Assembly (NCBI GenBank): GCA_902785945.1
Contig: CADAAR010000023.1
Span: 37,822-101,821 of the forward strand
Direction: 5' to 3'
From: an uncultured Prevotellaceae bacterium
GTDB lineage: Bacteria > Bacteroidota > Bacteroidia > Bacteroidales > Bacteroidaceae
Length of the DNA: 64,000 nucleotides
Part shown: positions 8,722-18,523 of the stretch, piece by piece
How the letters are laid out: each line of letters starts with the position of its first letter
How positions within the stretch are numbered: position 1 is the first letter of the stretch
Translations under genes and position numbers: made by a program
Notes under the pieces: generated by a model
The model's input: the letters and a program-made list of their open reading frames with translations, nothing else
Databases searched by the model: none
Told to the model about the DNA's origin: nothing

Positions 8722-9501
8722 TCATTTACACATGATGCCTCGTTTCGAATTCTCGAGGAATTGGATGATGGTCTGTACCTCAGGACCATCGGGCACTTGA
8801 TCCTTGATCTGGTTGATGACATCAAACACGCTCGTCTTTCCGTGGAACAGCAGACGATAGGCGTTGGCGATGTGCTTCTGCACCTTCTCGTCGATGCCGG
8901 CCTCACGCATCATCGTGTTGTTAGGCCCACCGTATTCGAGGGGTTTACCACCTGCGATGACAAAGGGTGGGATATCCTTCGAGAACGAGGTACCAGCCTG
9001 AACGAGTGCCAAACGACCCACGCGAGTGTTGGCATTCTGGATGGCACCCGACGAGAAGATCACACCATTGTGGACCTCACAGTCGCCAGCAATTTTCACA
9101 CCATAGCCGAATACGCAGTGGTCGCCTACGACAGTATCGTGGCTGATATGCGTACCTTCGAGCAGGAAGTTGTTGTTGCCAATCTTCGTCACACCATCGC
9201 GGTGGGTACCGCGGTTGATGACCACATTCTCACGGATGACATTGTTGTCGCCAATCTGCACATACGATTTCTCGCCACGGAAATTAAAGTCCTGTGGCAG
9301 AGCAGCGATAACCGAACCCTGGTGGATCTTGTTGTTCTTGCCAATACGTGAACCGTCACAGATAGAGACGAAGGGGAAGATGATACAGTTGTCACCAATC
9401 TCCACATCGTCCTCGATATATACGAAGGGGAATATCTTACAGTTGTTGCCAATCTTCGCCTTTGGCGAAATCTCAGCTTTCGGGCTTATTTCACTTGCCA
9501 T
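8722..9501 (-). CDS. lpxA: LpxA-like acyl-ACP--UDP-N-acetylglucosamine O-acyltransferase
   Basis: 259 residues. It should add the 3-O-acyl chain to UDP-GlcNAc, the first step of lipid A synthesis. Hexapeptide repeats form a left-handed beta helix; PQDFNFRGE, RENVVINRGT and HISHDTVVGD (with the expected catalytic histidine) match LpxA. A helical C terminus follows. It is not beside lpxD or lpxC-fabZ, where the main lpxA of Bacteroidetes normally lies, so this may be a second paralogue; the name is by family only. Confidence 0.82.
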   Translation of the reverse strand: MASEISPKAEISPKAKIGNNCKIFPFVYIEDDVEIGDNCIIFPFVSICDGSRIGKNNKIHQGSVIAALPQDFNFRGEKSYVQIGDNNVIRENVVINRGTHRDGVTKIGNNNFLLEGTHISHDTVVGDHCVFGYGVKIAGDCEVHNGVIFSSGAIQNANTRVGRLALVQAGTSFSKDIPPFVIAGGKPLEYGGPNNTMMREAGIDEKVQKHIANAYRLLFHGKTSVFDVINQIKDQVPDGPEVQTIIQFLENSKRGIMCK

Positions 9502-9535
9502 AACTATTCACTATTCGTTATTCACTATTCACTAT
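9501..9535. repeat. Heptanucleotide repeat tract, 5 units
   Basis: TAACTAT, TCACTAT, TCGTTAT, TCACTAT, TCACTAT, filling the junction between the efflux operon and the lpxA-like gene. The TAA stop of the outer-membrane factor abuts it. Confidence 0.92.
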
Positions 9536-10914
9536 TATTTTGCGCCACCACCGAGGGCCTGATAGAGATTCACCACAGCCTGCATCTTATTAAACTGATC
9601 AGTAACCTCGTTGATCTCGGCATTGAGAAGACTCGACTGAGCAGAGATGACTTCGAGATAAGTGGTGTTGCTCGACGATGCCATCAACTTCTTCGTATCC
9701 TCTACATTCTGCAGGAGCACTGCCACACGCTTGGCGTCGAGCTCTGCCTTCTCAGCATAGGAGTTATAGGCGATGAGGGCGTTCGACACCTCGTTGCCAG
9801 CCTTATAGATGGCATTCTGCCAGTTGTTATAGGCCTGCTCATACTTATCCTGGGCCACCTTCAGACCAGCCACAATCTGGCCGTGCTGGAAGATGGGCTG
9901 CACCAGACTTCCTACAGCCGAGAGGAGCCACTTACCAGGATTCACCAATCCATTATTATTGGTGAAGGCAGCGGTACCTGTAACGGTGATGTTCGGATAG
10001 AAACGGCTGCGGGCGGTCTCCACATCATAGAAACACTGAGCCAACGCCATCTCGTAGGAATGGACATCAGCACGGTTGTTCAGCATCTGAATGCCCACAC
10101 CGGCAGCCAGGTCCTGAGGCAGGCTCTGACCAGCAAACGTTCCACGCTGGATGGTCTGTCCAGGCTGTCCGAGCAGCAACGAGAGCGAGTTCTCAATCTC
10201 ACGGATCTGACGCTGCATGTCAACCTTCTGACCCTGCACCTGATAGTAGGCAGCCTCAGCACTCTGCACGGCCGTAGAGCGATAGCCCACACGGTTCTCG
10301 TGCATGAACTTCATCTTGTCCCAGGTGTCCTTGGTCAATTGCTCCATATCATTGAGGATCTCCATCTGTCGGTCAAACGTCAACAGCGTGTAATAAAGGT
10401 TGGCAATGCCCGAGATGACGTTACATTTCACCACCGTCTGATAGTCCTTGGTAGCGATGAGCTGCATCTGAGCCGAACGCTTCACGCTGAGCAGGTTACC
10501 GAATAGGTCGACATTCCAACTGGCGGAAATAGGCAACGTATAGGCCTTCGTGGCAGCAGCCCCGTCGAACGACGAGAGTGTTCCCTGCGCATTAATACCT
10601 ACCGATGGCAGGAAGGCGAGCTTTGCCACCTTCAGTGCCTCGTTCACCATGTGCACGTTGAGGGCAGCATTCAGCAGGTCGGGGTTATTGTCGAGTCCCT
10701 GCTGGATGAGCGTCTGCAACTGCGGGTCGGTAAAGACCGTGCGCCAAGGCATGTTGCCAAACGACGTGGTATCCTTTACGGCGAGCGTATCCGTCAGCGA
10801 CACCGGATCGCGGACCAAACCGTCGGTCTTCACCTCCGGACGCTCGTACTTATTATAGAGTCCGCAGCTCGACAGCAGCAAGGCTGCAGACATCATCATC
10901 ATGATCTTTTTCAT
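9535..10914 (-). CDS. Outer-membrane efflux lipoprotein (TolC/OprM-like)
   Basis: About 459 residues. It forms the outer-membrane channel of the tripartite exporter. The signal peptide ends in the lipobox LLSSCG, followed by YNKYERPEV as in OprM-type factors; long alternating helices carry the usual internal repeat (NNPDLLNAALNV, then NRADVHSYEMAL). The start at the ATG of MKKIMMM gives a normal lipoprotein signal; more upstream starts would lie inside the pump gene. Third gene of the efflux operon, beginning just after the pump stop. Confidence 0.93.
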   Translation of the reverse strand: MKKIMMMMSAALLLSSCGLYNKYERPEVKTDGLVRDPVSLTDTLAVKDTTSFGNMPWRTVFTDPQLQTLIQQGLDNNPDLLNAALNVHMVNEALKVAKLAFLPSVGINAQGTLSSFDGAAATKAYTLPISASWNVDLFGNLLSVKRSAQMQLIATKDYQTVVKCNVISGIANLYYTLLTFDRQMEILNDMEQLTKDTWDKMKFMHENRVGYRSTAVQSAEAAYYQVQGQKVDMQRQIREIENSLSLLLGQPGQTIQRGTFAGQSLPQDLAAGVGIQMLNNRADVHSYEMALAQCFYDVETARSRFYPNITVTGTAAFTNNNGLVNPGKWLLSAVGSLVQPIFQHGQIVAGLKVAQDKYEQAYNNWQNAIYKAGNEVSNALIAYNSYAEKAELDAKRVAVLLQNVEDTKKLMASSSNTTYLEVISAQSSLLNAEINEVTDQFNKMQAVVNLYQALGGGAK

Positions 10915-10915
10915 A

Positions 10916-13900
10916 TTACTTCTCAAGTTCATAGTCTTCTGGTTTAGAATGTGCATATTGTTCCAGTTCGGCGGCTACCTCCGGATTCTCCTCATCCTCG
11001 AACTTCATCGGACGGAACTTCTCCTGGAGTGACTGGAAGATGACGAAGAGCGTAGGAACGACGAAGATCTGCAGCATCGTACCGATCAACATACCACCCA
11101 CGGCAGCGGCTCCCAGCGTCTGGTTACCGTTCTTGCCCACACCCGAGGCGAACATCATCGGCAACAGACCGATAACCATAGCCAGTGAGGTCATCAGGAT
11201 AGGACGCAGACGGGCAGCAGCACCCAGCACGGCCGACCACGAGATGGCCATACCCGTCTCACGACGCTCAAGGGCGAACTGAACAATCAGGATGGCGTTC
11301 TTAGCCAACAGTCCGATCAGCATGATCAGCGAGATCTGCATGTAGATATCGTTGGCGTGGCCGAACATCATTGTGAAGAGGAAACAGCCAGCCAGTCCGA
11401 ACGGTACGGAGAGGATCACACACAACGGCAGGATGTACGACTCGTACTGTGCCGACAGGATGAGGTAGATGAACACGATACACAACAGGAAGATGATACC
11501 CGTAGTGTTCGAAGCCTTGGCCTCCTCACGCGTCAGACCGGAGTAGTCGTAGGTATAGCCAGCGGGCAGAATATTCTCACCGATCTCCTCTACAGCCTTG
11601 ATGGCCTCACCGGTAGAATAGCCGTCAGCTACGGTGGCTGTCACGTTGATCGACGTAAACAGATTGAAGCGGTTGATATTGGTCGGGCCATAGACACGCT
11701 CCAGATTACAGTACTCCTGAATGGGCGCCATTCCCGCAGGCGTACGTACATATATATTATTAAGCGACTCTTCCGTCATGCGGGTCTCGGGCGAGGCCTG
11801 GATCATCACACGGTAGAGCTTACCGTAGGCATTGAAGTTCGAGGCATAGAGACCACCATAATAACCTTGCAACGTGGTGAGGATCGTAGAGGGCGAGATA
11901 CCGCTCTGCTTACACTTAGCCACATCGACATGAACCATATACTGCGGATAACTCGGATTATAGGAAGTCTGAGCCATCTGGATTTCGGGGCGCTTGTTGA
12001 GCTCAGCGATGAAATCTTTTGTGATATCAAAGAATCGGTTCAGATCGCCACCAGTACGGTCCTGCATTACCAGCGACACACCGCTATTGGCTGAGAAGCC
12101 GGGAATCATAGGCGGTGAGAATGCCAGGATCGAGGCATCCTTGATGTGGGCCGTCTTGATGAAGATCTGCGCCACCACACCGTCGGCACTCTCCGGATCG
12201 AGGAAGAAACGGTAGATACCGTCGCCCTGCCACAGACCAGAGAGTTTCCACCAGAATCCTTTCTGACGCTCACCGAAGGGCTTCAACTTCAGGATGAAGG
12301 TAGCCTGGTCGGAACCGGCACCGGCAATGAAGTTATAACCCTGAATCTGCTCACGGCTCTGAATGGCGGGATCAGCAGCGAGGATCTTGTCCACCTCGTC
12401 GATCACCTGTCGTGTGCGGGCCACAGAGGTGGCAGGAGGCATGGAGATGGTACAGAAGAGTGTACCCGTATCCTCAGAAGGCACCAGTCCCGTCTTCGTC
12501 GTCATCAGCGTCGTCACCAGCACGGCAATACCGATAATCACAGCCAGACCGATGGCCAGTGGCTTGCGCACGAGTTTCTCCACACGGGTCTTATATTTGC
12601 CCAAGACCTTGTCGTAAGCCGTGTTAAACGAAGCGTGGAAACGGTCTATCATAGACATCTTCTTCTCATGGCCGTTCTCGTCGTGCGGCTTCAGGAAGAT
12701 GGCACAGAGGGCCGGCGACAGCGTCAGGGCGTTCAGTGCCGAGATAAAGATGGAGATAGCCATCGTCACACCGAACTCACGATAGAACGTACCCGATGTA
12801 CCACCGATAAACGATACGGGGATAAACACCGCCGCCATCACGAGTGTAATGGAGATGATAGCGCCCGAGATCTCGTTCATGGCGTCGATCGAAGCCGTCA
12901 GCGTCGACTTATAACCCTGGTCCAGCTTCGCGTGTACGGCCTCCACCACCACGATGGCATCATCCACCACGATGGCAATAGCCAGAAGCAAGGCGGATAG
13001 CGTCAGCAGGTTGATCGAGAAACCGAATACCGACAGGAAGAAGAACGTACCGATCAGCGACACGGGCACGGCAATCAGCGGGATGAGCGTCGAACGCCAG
13101 TCCTGCAGGAACACGTAGATCACGAGGAACACGAGTACCAACGTGAAGAACAGCGTGAACACCACCTCCTCGATAGAGGCATACAGGAACTCGGTTACGT
13201 CGTAATTGATCTTATAGGTCATGCCCGGCGGGAACAACTTGGCCTGCTCCTCCAACTCCTTCTTCACCTGCTTAGCAATCTCGTTGGCGTTAGAACCGGC
13301 AATCTGCTGCACCATACCCATCACAGATGGCAGATTGTTGTTTCTCATCGAGACCGAATACTGCTGACCGCCCAGTTCGATCTTGGCCACATCCTTAAGT
13401 TTCAAAGTCGTACCATCGGCCTTGCTCTGAATGATGATGTCGCCAAATTCCTCGGGGGTTTTCAGACGACCGGTATAGCGCAACGAGTACTCATAGGCCA
13501 CATCGGCATCCTCGCCAAATTTACCCGGCGCAGCCTCAATGTTCTGCTCAGCCAGCACGCCGCTGATGTCAGAAGGCATCAGGTTGTACTGTTTCATCAC
13601 GTCGGGCTTCAGCCAGATACGCATAGAATAGGTCTTCAGACCCGGGCTCTGAACATCGCCCACACCCTGAATACGCTTGAGGGCGGGGATGATGTTGATG
13701 TTGTTATAGTTCGTCAGGAACTGGTCGTCGTAACGGCCGTCCTCAGAGGTCAGGGAGAACATCAGCACCTGCGAAGTCTGACGCTTCATCACCGTCACAC
13801 CGATACGCGTTACCTCCGCAGGCAACAGCGCGAGCGCCTGCTGCACACGGTTCTGCACGTTCACAGCACACATATCGGCATTCATGCCCTGACGGAACAG

Positions 13901-14176
13901 AATGCTCAGCTGAGCCGATCCCGAAGAGGCGGTCGACGAGATATAGTCCATACCCTCCACACCGTTGATACTCTCTTCCAACGGCACGATCACGGAGTTT
14001 TTCACCGTCTCCGCATCGGCACCAGGATAACTGGTGAACACCGCAACGGTTGGCGGTGCAATATCCGGATACTGCTCGATAGGCAGTGATACCAGTCCGA
14101 TAAAGCCCAGCAGGACGATGAGGATAGAGATCACCGTCGACAGCACCGGGCGTTTGATAAAATTCGTAAAAGTCAT
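10916..14176 (-). CDS. RND efflux pump inner-membrane subunit (HAE1 family)
   Basis: 1086 residues, full length for AcrB-type proton/drug antiporters. It begins FIKRPVLSTVISILIVLLG (TM1). The central membrane block has ALLLAIAIVVDDAIVVVEAV, with the two adjacent aspartates of the proton relay in TM4; later FVPVSFIGGTSG and the C-terminal GLLAKNAILIVQFA follow. It is encoded between its fusion protein and outer-membrane factor. The charged C-terminal tail of about 40 residues is a little longer than in E. coli AcrB. Confidence 0.96.
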   Translation of the reverse strand: MTFTNFIKRPVLSTVISILIVLLGFIGLVSLPIEQYPDIAPPTVAVFTSYPGADAETVKNSVIVPLEESINGVEGMDYISSTASSGSAQLSILFRQGMNADMCAVNVQNRVQQALALLPAEVTRIGVTVMKRQTSQVLMFSLTSEDGRYDDQFLTNYNNINIIPALKRIQGVGDVQSPGLKTYSMRIWLKPDVMKQYNLMPSDISGVLAEQNIEAAPGKFGEDADVAYEYSLRYTGRLKTPEEFGDIIIQSKADGTTLKLKDVAKIELGGQQYSVSMRNNNLPSVMGMVQQIAGSNANEIAKQVKKELEEQAKLFPPGMTYKINYDVTEFLYASIEEVVFTLFFTLVLVFLVIYVFLQDWRSTLIPLIAVPVSLIGTFFFLSVFGFSINLLTLSALLLAIAIVVDDAIVVVEAVHAKLDQGYKSTLTASIDAMNEISGAIISITLVMAAVFIPVSFIGGTSGTFYREFGVTMAISIFISALNALTLSPALCAIFLKPHDENGHEKKMSMIDRFHASFNTAYDKVLGKYKTRVEKLVRKPLAIGLAVIIGIAVLVTTLMTTKTGLVPSEDTGTLFCTISMPPATSVARTRQVIDEVDKILAADPAIQSREQIQGYNFIAGAGSDQATFILKLKPFGERQKGFWWKLSGLWQGDGIYRFFLDPESADGVVAQIFIKTAHIKDASILAFSPPMIPGFSANSGVSLVMQDRTGGDLNRFFDITKDFIAELNKRPEIQMAQTSYNPSYPQYMVHVDVAKCKQSGISPSTILTTLQGYYGGLYASNFNAYGKLYRVMIQASPETRMTEESLNNIYVRTPAGMAPIQEYCNLERVYGPTNINRFNLFTSINVTATVADGYSTGEAIKAVEEIGENILPAGYTYDYSGLTREEAKASNTTGIIFLLCIVFIYLILSAQYESYILPLCVILSVPFGLAGCFLFTMMFGHANDIYMQISLIMLIGLLAKNAILIVQFALERRETGMAISWSAVLGAAARLRPILMTSLAMVIGLLPMMFASGVGKNGNQTLGAAAVGGMLIGTMLQIFVVPTLFVIFQSLQEKFRPMKFEDEENPEVAAELEQYAHSKPEDYELEK

Positions 14177-14180
14177 ATTT

Positions 14181-14217
14181 CTTACTTCTTACATCTTACT
14201 TCTTACATCTCTTACTT
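14181..14217. repeat. Heptanucleotide repeat tract, variant CTTACTT/CTTACAT
   Basis: CTTACTT, CTTACAT, CTTACTT, CTTACAT, then CT and CTTACTT. The period is again 7 bp but the unit differs from the ATTCACT family. It lies between the fusion-protein gene, whose TAA stop is inside it, and the pump gene. Confidence 0.85.
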
Positions 14218-15390
14218 CTTCATCGCTCCCACGATGTCGCCGGCACTCATGGCCTTGGCCTGCTCATCAATCTTCTGCTGATACTTCTCAGGCGTGATGG
14301 GCACAATCTCCATACCGTCGTTCAGCTTGGTGATACCATTGGTCACATACTTGTCACCCACCTTCAGACCGTCGGTCACGATATAGTTGTTACCGTCGTT
14401 CTGCGGATCCACCTTGATCTCGGTATATTTCACCTTATTGTCCTTACCAAGTGTGTAGACGAACTTCTTGTTCTGCACCTCCGAGACACATGCCTGCGGG
14501 ATCACGATGGCCGATGAGTTGCTCTTCGGGATGATGATGGATCCAGAGCCGCCGCTCTTCAGCATACGCTCAGGATTGGGGAAGAGGGCGATCACCTGAA
14601 TCGAACCCGTGGCAGGGTCGATCACACCGCTCATCTTCGTCACCTTACCCTCATGGGCATATACCGAACCATCGGCCAGCTGCAACTGCACATTAGGCAT
14701 AGCACCCATAGCAGCCTTCTGGCCCCCCTCGGCCTGACTCATGGCCAGTGCGTCTTTCTCCGTCAGCGAGAAATAAACCTCCATCTGCGAGTTATTCGAC
14801 ACGGTGGTCAGCACTGAGGCGGTATTCACCAGCGCACCCTTCTTGAAAGGCAGCGTACCTACCACACCCGAGGCGGGACTCTTCACGTAGCAGAAACTCA
14901 GCATCTCCTTGGCCGAGGCCAGACCAGCCTGAGCTAGAGAAAGAGAAGCCTTCGCACTCTCGTAGCTGTTAGTAGCCGACTGCAGTTCGAAGTCACCGAT
15001 CACCTTATTCTCAAACAACTTCTTGGCGTTCTCATAACTCAGCTTCGCCGTATTGCAAGCAGCCTGAGCCGTATTCACCGAAGCCTGCGACTGGCGCACC
15101 TGAGCCTGATAAGTCGCATTATCCAGCACGAAGAGCACCTGTCCAGCACCCACCGTCTGACCTTCCTTCACATTAATCTGGGTAATAAAACCCTGTACCT
15201 TCGGACAGATCTGCACGTCCTGCACACCCTTGATGGTAGCAGGATAAGTGGTCTGCATCTGGGTACTCGACGTACCAACAGCCACAACCGGGTACTCATT
15301 GTCGCCAAACGTAGGACGACCACCGCCACCACCGCACGATGCGAACATCACTGCTGTAGCAGCAAACATCAAAATTTTGTTCTTTTTCAT
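14212..15390 (-). CDS. RND efflux periplasmic adaptor (membrane fusion protein)
   Basis: 392 residues. Lipoprotein signal with lipobox MFASCGGG; lipoyl-type half-motifs around VQGFITQINVKEGQTVGAGQ and SPASGVVGTLPFKKGA frame a helical hairpin; a beta-barrel and membrane-proximal domain follow. It links the pump to the outer-membrane factor. First gene of the efflux operon, preceded by a promoter with a perfect inverted repeat that may be a repressor site. Confidence 0.94.
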   Translation of the reverse strand: MKKNKILMFAATAVMFASCGGGGGRPTFGDNEYPVVAVGTSSTQMQTTYPATIKGVQDVQICPKVQGFITQINVKEGQTVGAGQVLFVLDNATYQAQVRQSQASVNTAQAACNTAKLSYENAKKLFENKVIGDFELQSATNSYESAKASLSLAQAGLASAKEMLSFCYVKSPASGVVGTLPFKKGALVNTASVLTTVSNNSQMEVYFSLTEKDALAMSQAEGGQKAAMGAMPNVQLQLADGSVYAHEGKVTKMSGVIDPATGSIQVIALFPNPERMLKSGGSGSIIIPKSNSSAIVIPQACVSEVQNKKFVYTLGKDNKVKYTEIKVDPQNDGNNYIVTDGLKVGDKYVTNGITKLNDGMEIVPITPEKYQQKIDEQAKAMSAGDIVGAMKK

Positions 15391-15428
15391 ACTTAAAACT
15401 ATTTTGTTTAATACGTATCAAACCCAAT

Positions 15429-15454
15429 AGCACCCCGAAAACTTCCGAGGTGCT
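15429..15454 (-). promoter_or_regulatory. Hairpin in the efflux operon leader
   Basis: AGCACC and GGTGCT pair around a 14-nt loop, downstream of the -7 element and therefore in the transcribed leader. The sequence TTCCGAGGTGC occurs twice here (about 15443 and 15462), so duplication has taken place. Confidence 0.45.
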
Positions 15455-15469
15455 CTGTAGTTTCCGAGG

Positions 15470-15504
15470 TGCAAAGTTACGAAAAATATATCAATAGATA
15501 TATT
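15470..15504 (-). promoter_or_regulatory. Efflux operon promoter with candidate operator
   Basis: TAACTTTGCA on the minus strand (15470-15479) is the -7 element. A perfect 8-bp inverted repeat, AATATATC/GATATATT with a 4-nt spacer (15485-15504), lies exactly where the -33 region should be. No regulator gene adjoins the operon, so the repressor, if any, is encoded elsewhere. Confidence 0.6.
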
Positions 15505-15534
15505 CCGAGGCAGCTATTTTAACATAGTTTACAA

Positions 15535-16035
15535 TTATCGACAGTCGAAAAGGATCTTCCTGCGATTATCCTTCGGCCTTACCGCAAAGTGGATCCAGTA
15601 GGTGGTGCCACGCTGCTCGAGAATCAGCTCATCAAAATCGCGTTTCGTGCCATCAGCGATATCCAGCAATATCCCCGCCATCCTGATCATGTGCTCAGGG
15701 CCATAGCAACGGATATCCACTGCGCAGCCCGTTAGATGATTGGAGCCTTTAGCACCACCACAAAGACGATTAACCTCTTCCGATCTAAATCCGCTGGTGA
15801 TTATCAAGGGGATCTCCTTTCTCCCGGCTCCTGCCTCCTGACTCCTTTCTCCATACAACGTATTGTACGAGTACCTTAAATCCTCCAGCCAATTCTCACA
15901 GATATTCTTCAAGTTTTCAATGGCCTTATGACTCGGGATATTCCCATCAGCCGTGATGTAACTTGTCTTCGTCAACTCCCCGAGCGTAAAGTGCTCGGAG
16001 AGTTTCATGTCTTTATTTATACTAACTTCTTTCAT
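15535..16035 (-). CDS. M15-type peptidase (D-Ala-D-Ala carboxypeptidase-like), with internal repeat insertion
   Basis: 166 residues. Zinc peptidase domain of the peptidase M15/VanY group: GFRSEEVN, SNHLTGCAVDI (metal-binding His and Asp) and YWIHFAVR (second metal His). These proteins cut peptidoglycan peptides and in Bacteroidetes often accompany VirE-N/DUF3987 genes, as here. Residues of about GERSQEAGAGRKE are encoded by a GGAGNNN heptad repeat and look like an expansion between the first helices and the active-site domain. The start could be this ATG or the internal MKLSEHF at 16008. Confidence 0.8.
   Translation of the reverse strand: MKEVSINKDMKLSEHFTLGELTKTSYITADGNIPSHKAIENLKNICENWLEDLRYSYNTLYGERSQEAGAGRKEIPLIITSGFRSEEVNRLCGGAKGSNHLTGCAVDIRCYGPEHMIRMAGILLDIADGTKRDFDELILEQRGTTYWIHFAVRPKDNRRKILFDCR
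15814..15852. repeat. In-gene heptanucleotide repeat (CTCCNNN, 5.5 units)
   Basis: CTCCTTT, CTCCCGG, CTCCTGC, CTCCTGA, CTCCTTT, CTCC, all in the coding region of the M15 peptidase. The period is 7 bp and the first four bases are constant. Confidence 0.85.
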
Positions 16036-16054
16036 TAACTATTAACTATTAACT
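16034..16054. repeat. Heptanucleotide repeat, 3 units of ATTAACT
   Basis: Three perfect ATTAACT units immediately upstream of, and reaching into, the start codon of the M15 peptidase. Confidence 0.9.
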
Positions 16055-16060
16055 TTTACC

Positions 16061-16088
16061 AATGTTATGCCGTTATGCCTGTTATGCC
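16061..16088. repeat. Copy of the GTTATGCC 9-bp repeat element
   Basis: About three units of GTTATGCC(G/T). The first 26 bases are identical to both arms of the inverted structure at 38.8-39.0 kb. It lies between the DUF3987 and M15 genes. Confidence 0.85.
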
Positions 16089-17491
16089 CTCAAAGCATGA
16101 TAACGGAAGTTTTCTTGTACTTAGCCTTATACTGGCCCTTTTCCTTAAATTCTTCCAGTTTTATGATCAGGCGGTCTTTCATCAACCTCGAAGCCCGGAC
16201 TCTAGCAGACTCGATACTAACCCCGAAGCAGCGCATCACATCATCGATGGTAAACTCCTCAGGCAAGCGGTTGAAAGCCTCGATAGTCCTGGACTTCCGC
16301 TGCACATTCACCGAGGCATCCTTCAGCTTATTGTCGAAATAGGCCTCCGCCATCGCTCCGAAGTAATGACGCTGACAGGCATACTGGATATTGGTAATCA
16401 ACTCAGCCAGACGCCAGTCCACCTCGTCCGTCTCGAACGCCCCGCACCAGAAGTCACCCTCCTGATGCATCTTGTCCCAATGGCGCATCACAATAAAGGG
16501 CGCAGAGAAATTCAAACCATGATAGGCACAACGCTTCAGCAACATCTCATCCGCCTTCGAGTCGTTCTCCTTGGCATCCATCATCCTTCGCGCTGTCCAG
16601 TCATAGAGCTCATCCACAATCTTCTGCACACTCAACTCACCTTTCATCCTATCCAGTTTCTCCGCCCAGGCTTTCAGTCTGTCATCGCTTTCGAAATCGA
16701 CCTTCGACTCACGCGCCATCATCTCGAAGTTGGTGGCAGGCAGAGGGATACAAGTGAGGCGTGTCGCCAAACCACTTCCAAAATTCTGCTCATTCACCTT
16801 CTTCTTCAGCGCAATGGGCGTGCCCGTGTAGATGAAGTTCCAGGTCACGTAGAAGTCCTGCAGGATGCTGTCGTTGTTCGAATACGCCTGACCATCCTCT
16901 TCATTATGGAAAGCTTTCAGCTCCAGCGATTGCTTATCGATCCACGAGCCACCTTTCTGCACAGTCACGGTGTTGTCGAGCTCCGTGTCGAACGTCAGCA
17001 TGTGCAACTGCATGGGCTGGCCATCCACCTCCTCCACCGAGTTCACCATATCCTGAATAAACTGTGCATTCGAGGTTCGGGCGGGATGCACACGCACAAT
17101 CACCTTTGGCTTCTTGGGCTTTTCCTTATTGGCGCCCTTGGTGCGCATCTGTTCACGATAGGCATTAATCGCATCCTTGCCCAATCTGTCAGCAGCCACG
17201 ATAGGCGCAGCGAGCAATTTAAAGAGTCTGGTGGCAAACGACTTTCCGCTGGCAGGATCACCAATAATCAGCGTTGAGTTATTCAGTCTTCGCAGCTCTT
17301 CCGGGCGGTGGTAGAATCTATAGGTACATCTCGTCATCAGCGTCATCATCAATCCACCTGCCACAAACATCGCTGCTGTAAACTGGTTCTTCTTTAGTCC
17401 CTTGCACACATCCTTCAGCAGCGGGAAATCCTCAGCCAGCTTCTCAATCTTCTCGCCCCAATCCCACAGCCACCGACTGATGTCATCCTCG

Positions 17492-17516
17492 CACAAAGGG
17501 GACGGTCCCTTTTGTG
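17492..17516. repeat. Palindromic repeat inside the DUF3987 coding region
   Basis: CACAAAGGGG / CCCTTTTGTG inverted arms around ACGGT. It is read in frame as about QKGPSPLCE. It resembles short mobile palindromes rather than protein-coding sequence. Confidence 0.6.
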
Positions 17517-18226
17517 AGATTATCTCTTGATAAGATAAGCCTGTTGCGGTTTTTACCGCTTCGAGCATGGCCTTGGATGGCAGCGAGCTTGCATACTTCT
17601 TTTCCTTCTGCGCCACGCACTCCGCTGCTGAAGCCACCGTCTGGGCCACGTTCTCATTGCGCTCTGCGATGATTTCCTTAACCCAGCTCTGAGATTCCAC
17701 GATACGCTGCACCTGCTTCTGGTCGCCATCAAGCATGAGGAGCAGATCTGTGGCGAGCTTGAGGCTCTCGTTGTGTCTGTTGCTGTCATCAGCGCAAGGC
17801 AGCTTAGCAGCATACCTAGCATCAATAATTTTCTGTACGTCATACCCACGCCACTTTAACGGTACAGTCTTAGCATCATCAGGGCTGACTGGTTCAGACC
17901 CCTGCTTAACATTCTTACAGGCCACAGTATCAGTCGCAGCACCACGACTATGACCAGCACGATACTCACCATCGTATTTCTCACCAAACTCCTTGTTCTC
18001 ATAAGTAAACAGTTCTTTGTCAATAAAGACATCCTCGATGCGTCCTTGCAACTTTCGTCAACCTCCACGCCCAAGACCTTCGCCATGGCATGTTGATTGT
18101 CGATGAGATTACCCCAGTCCGTACGGGCTTTGAATACAATCTTCAGCCCGTGCCCGCTAGGCGTAATGTAGATGAGCAGGATTCCGAGTTCAGCAGCACG
18201 CTGCTTAAAGTCAGCAGCAGCAAATT

Positions 18227-18260
18227 CTTCACTCTTCACTCTTAACTCTTCACTCTCCAC
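18227..18260. repeat. Heptanucleotide repeat inside the VirE-N domain
   Basis: CTTCACT, CTTCACT, CTTAACT, CTTCACT, then CTCCAC. On the minus strand it encodes ESEELRVKSEEF between the DVDH and AADFKQR segments, in frame. Confidence 0.88.
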
Positions 18261-18523
18261 ATGGTCCACATCCATCACCACCAAGCCCGTCAGTCGGGTT
18301 GCTGCCTGCTTGCGCCAGCGCCCAACTTTTCCCTTAGCAGACTCCGTCTCGTCGAATGTCGCCTGGAAAATAAACGCTGGCAACTTTCGTTTCAGCTGAG
18401 CGTCGCCCGTTTCTCGGTACTTATCGATGTTCTCGTTCCACTGCGTCGCCCTGACGAGGGCCCAGAACTGGGCCTCGTCCACGGGCAACGTTGGATTACT
18501 AAAGTTTTTCTGATAACAGAACA

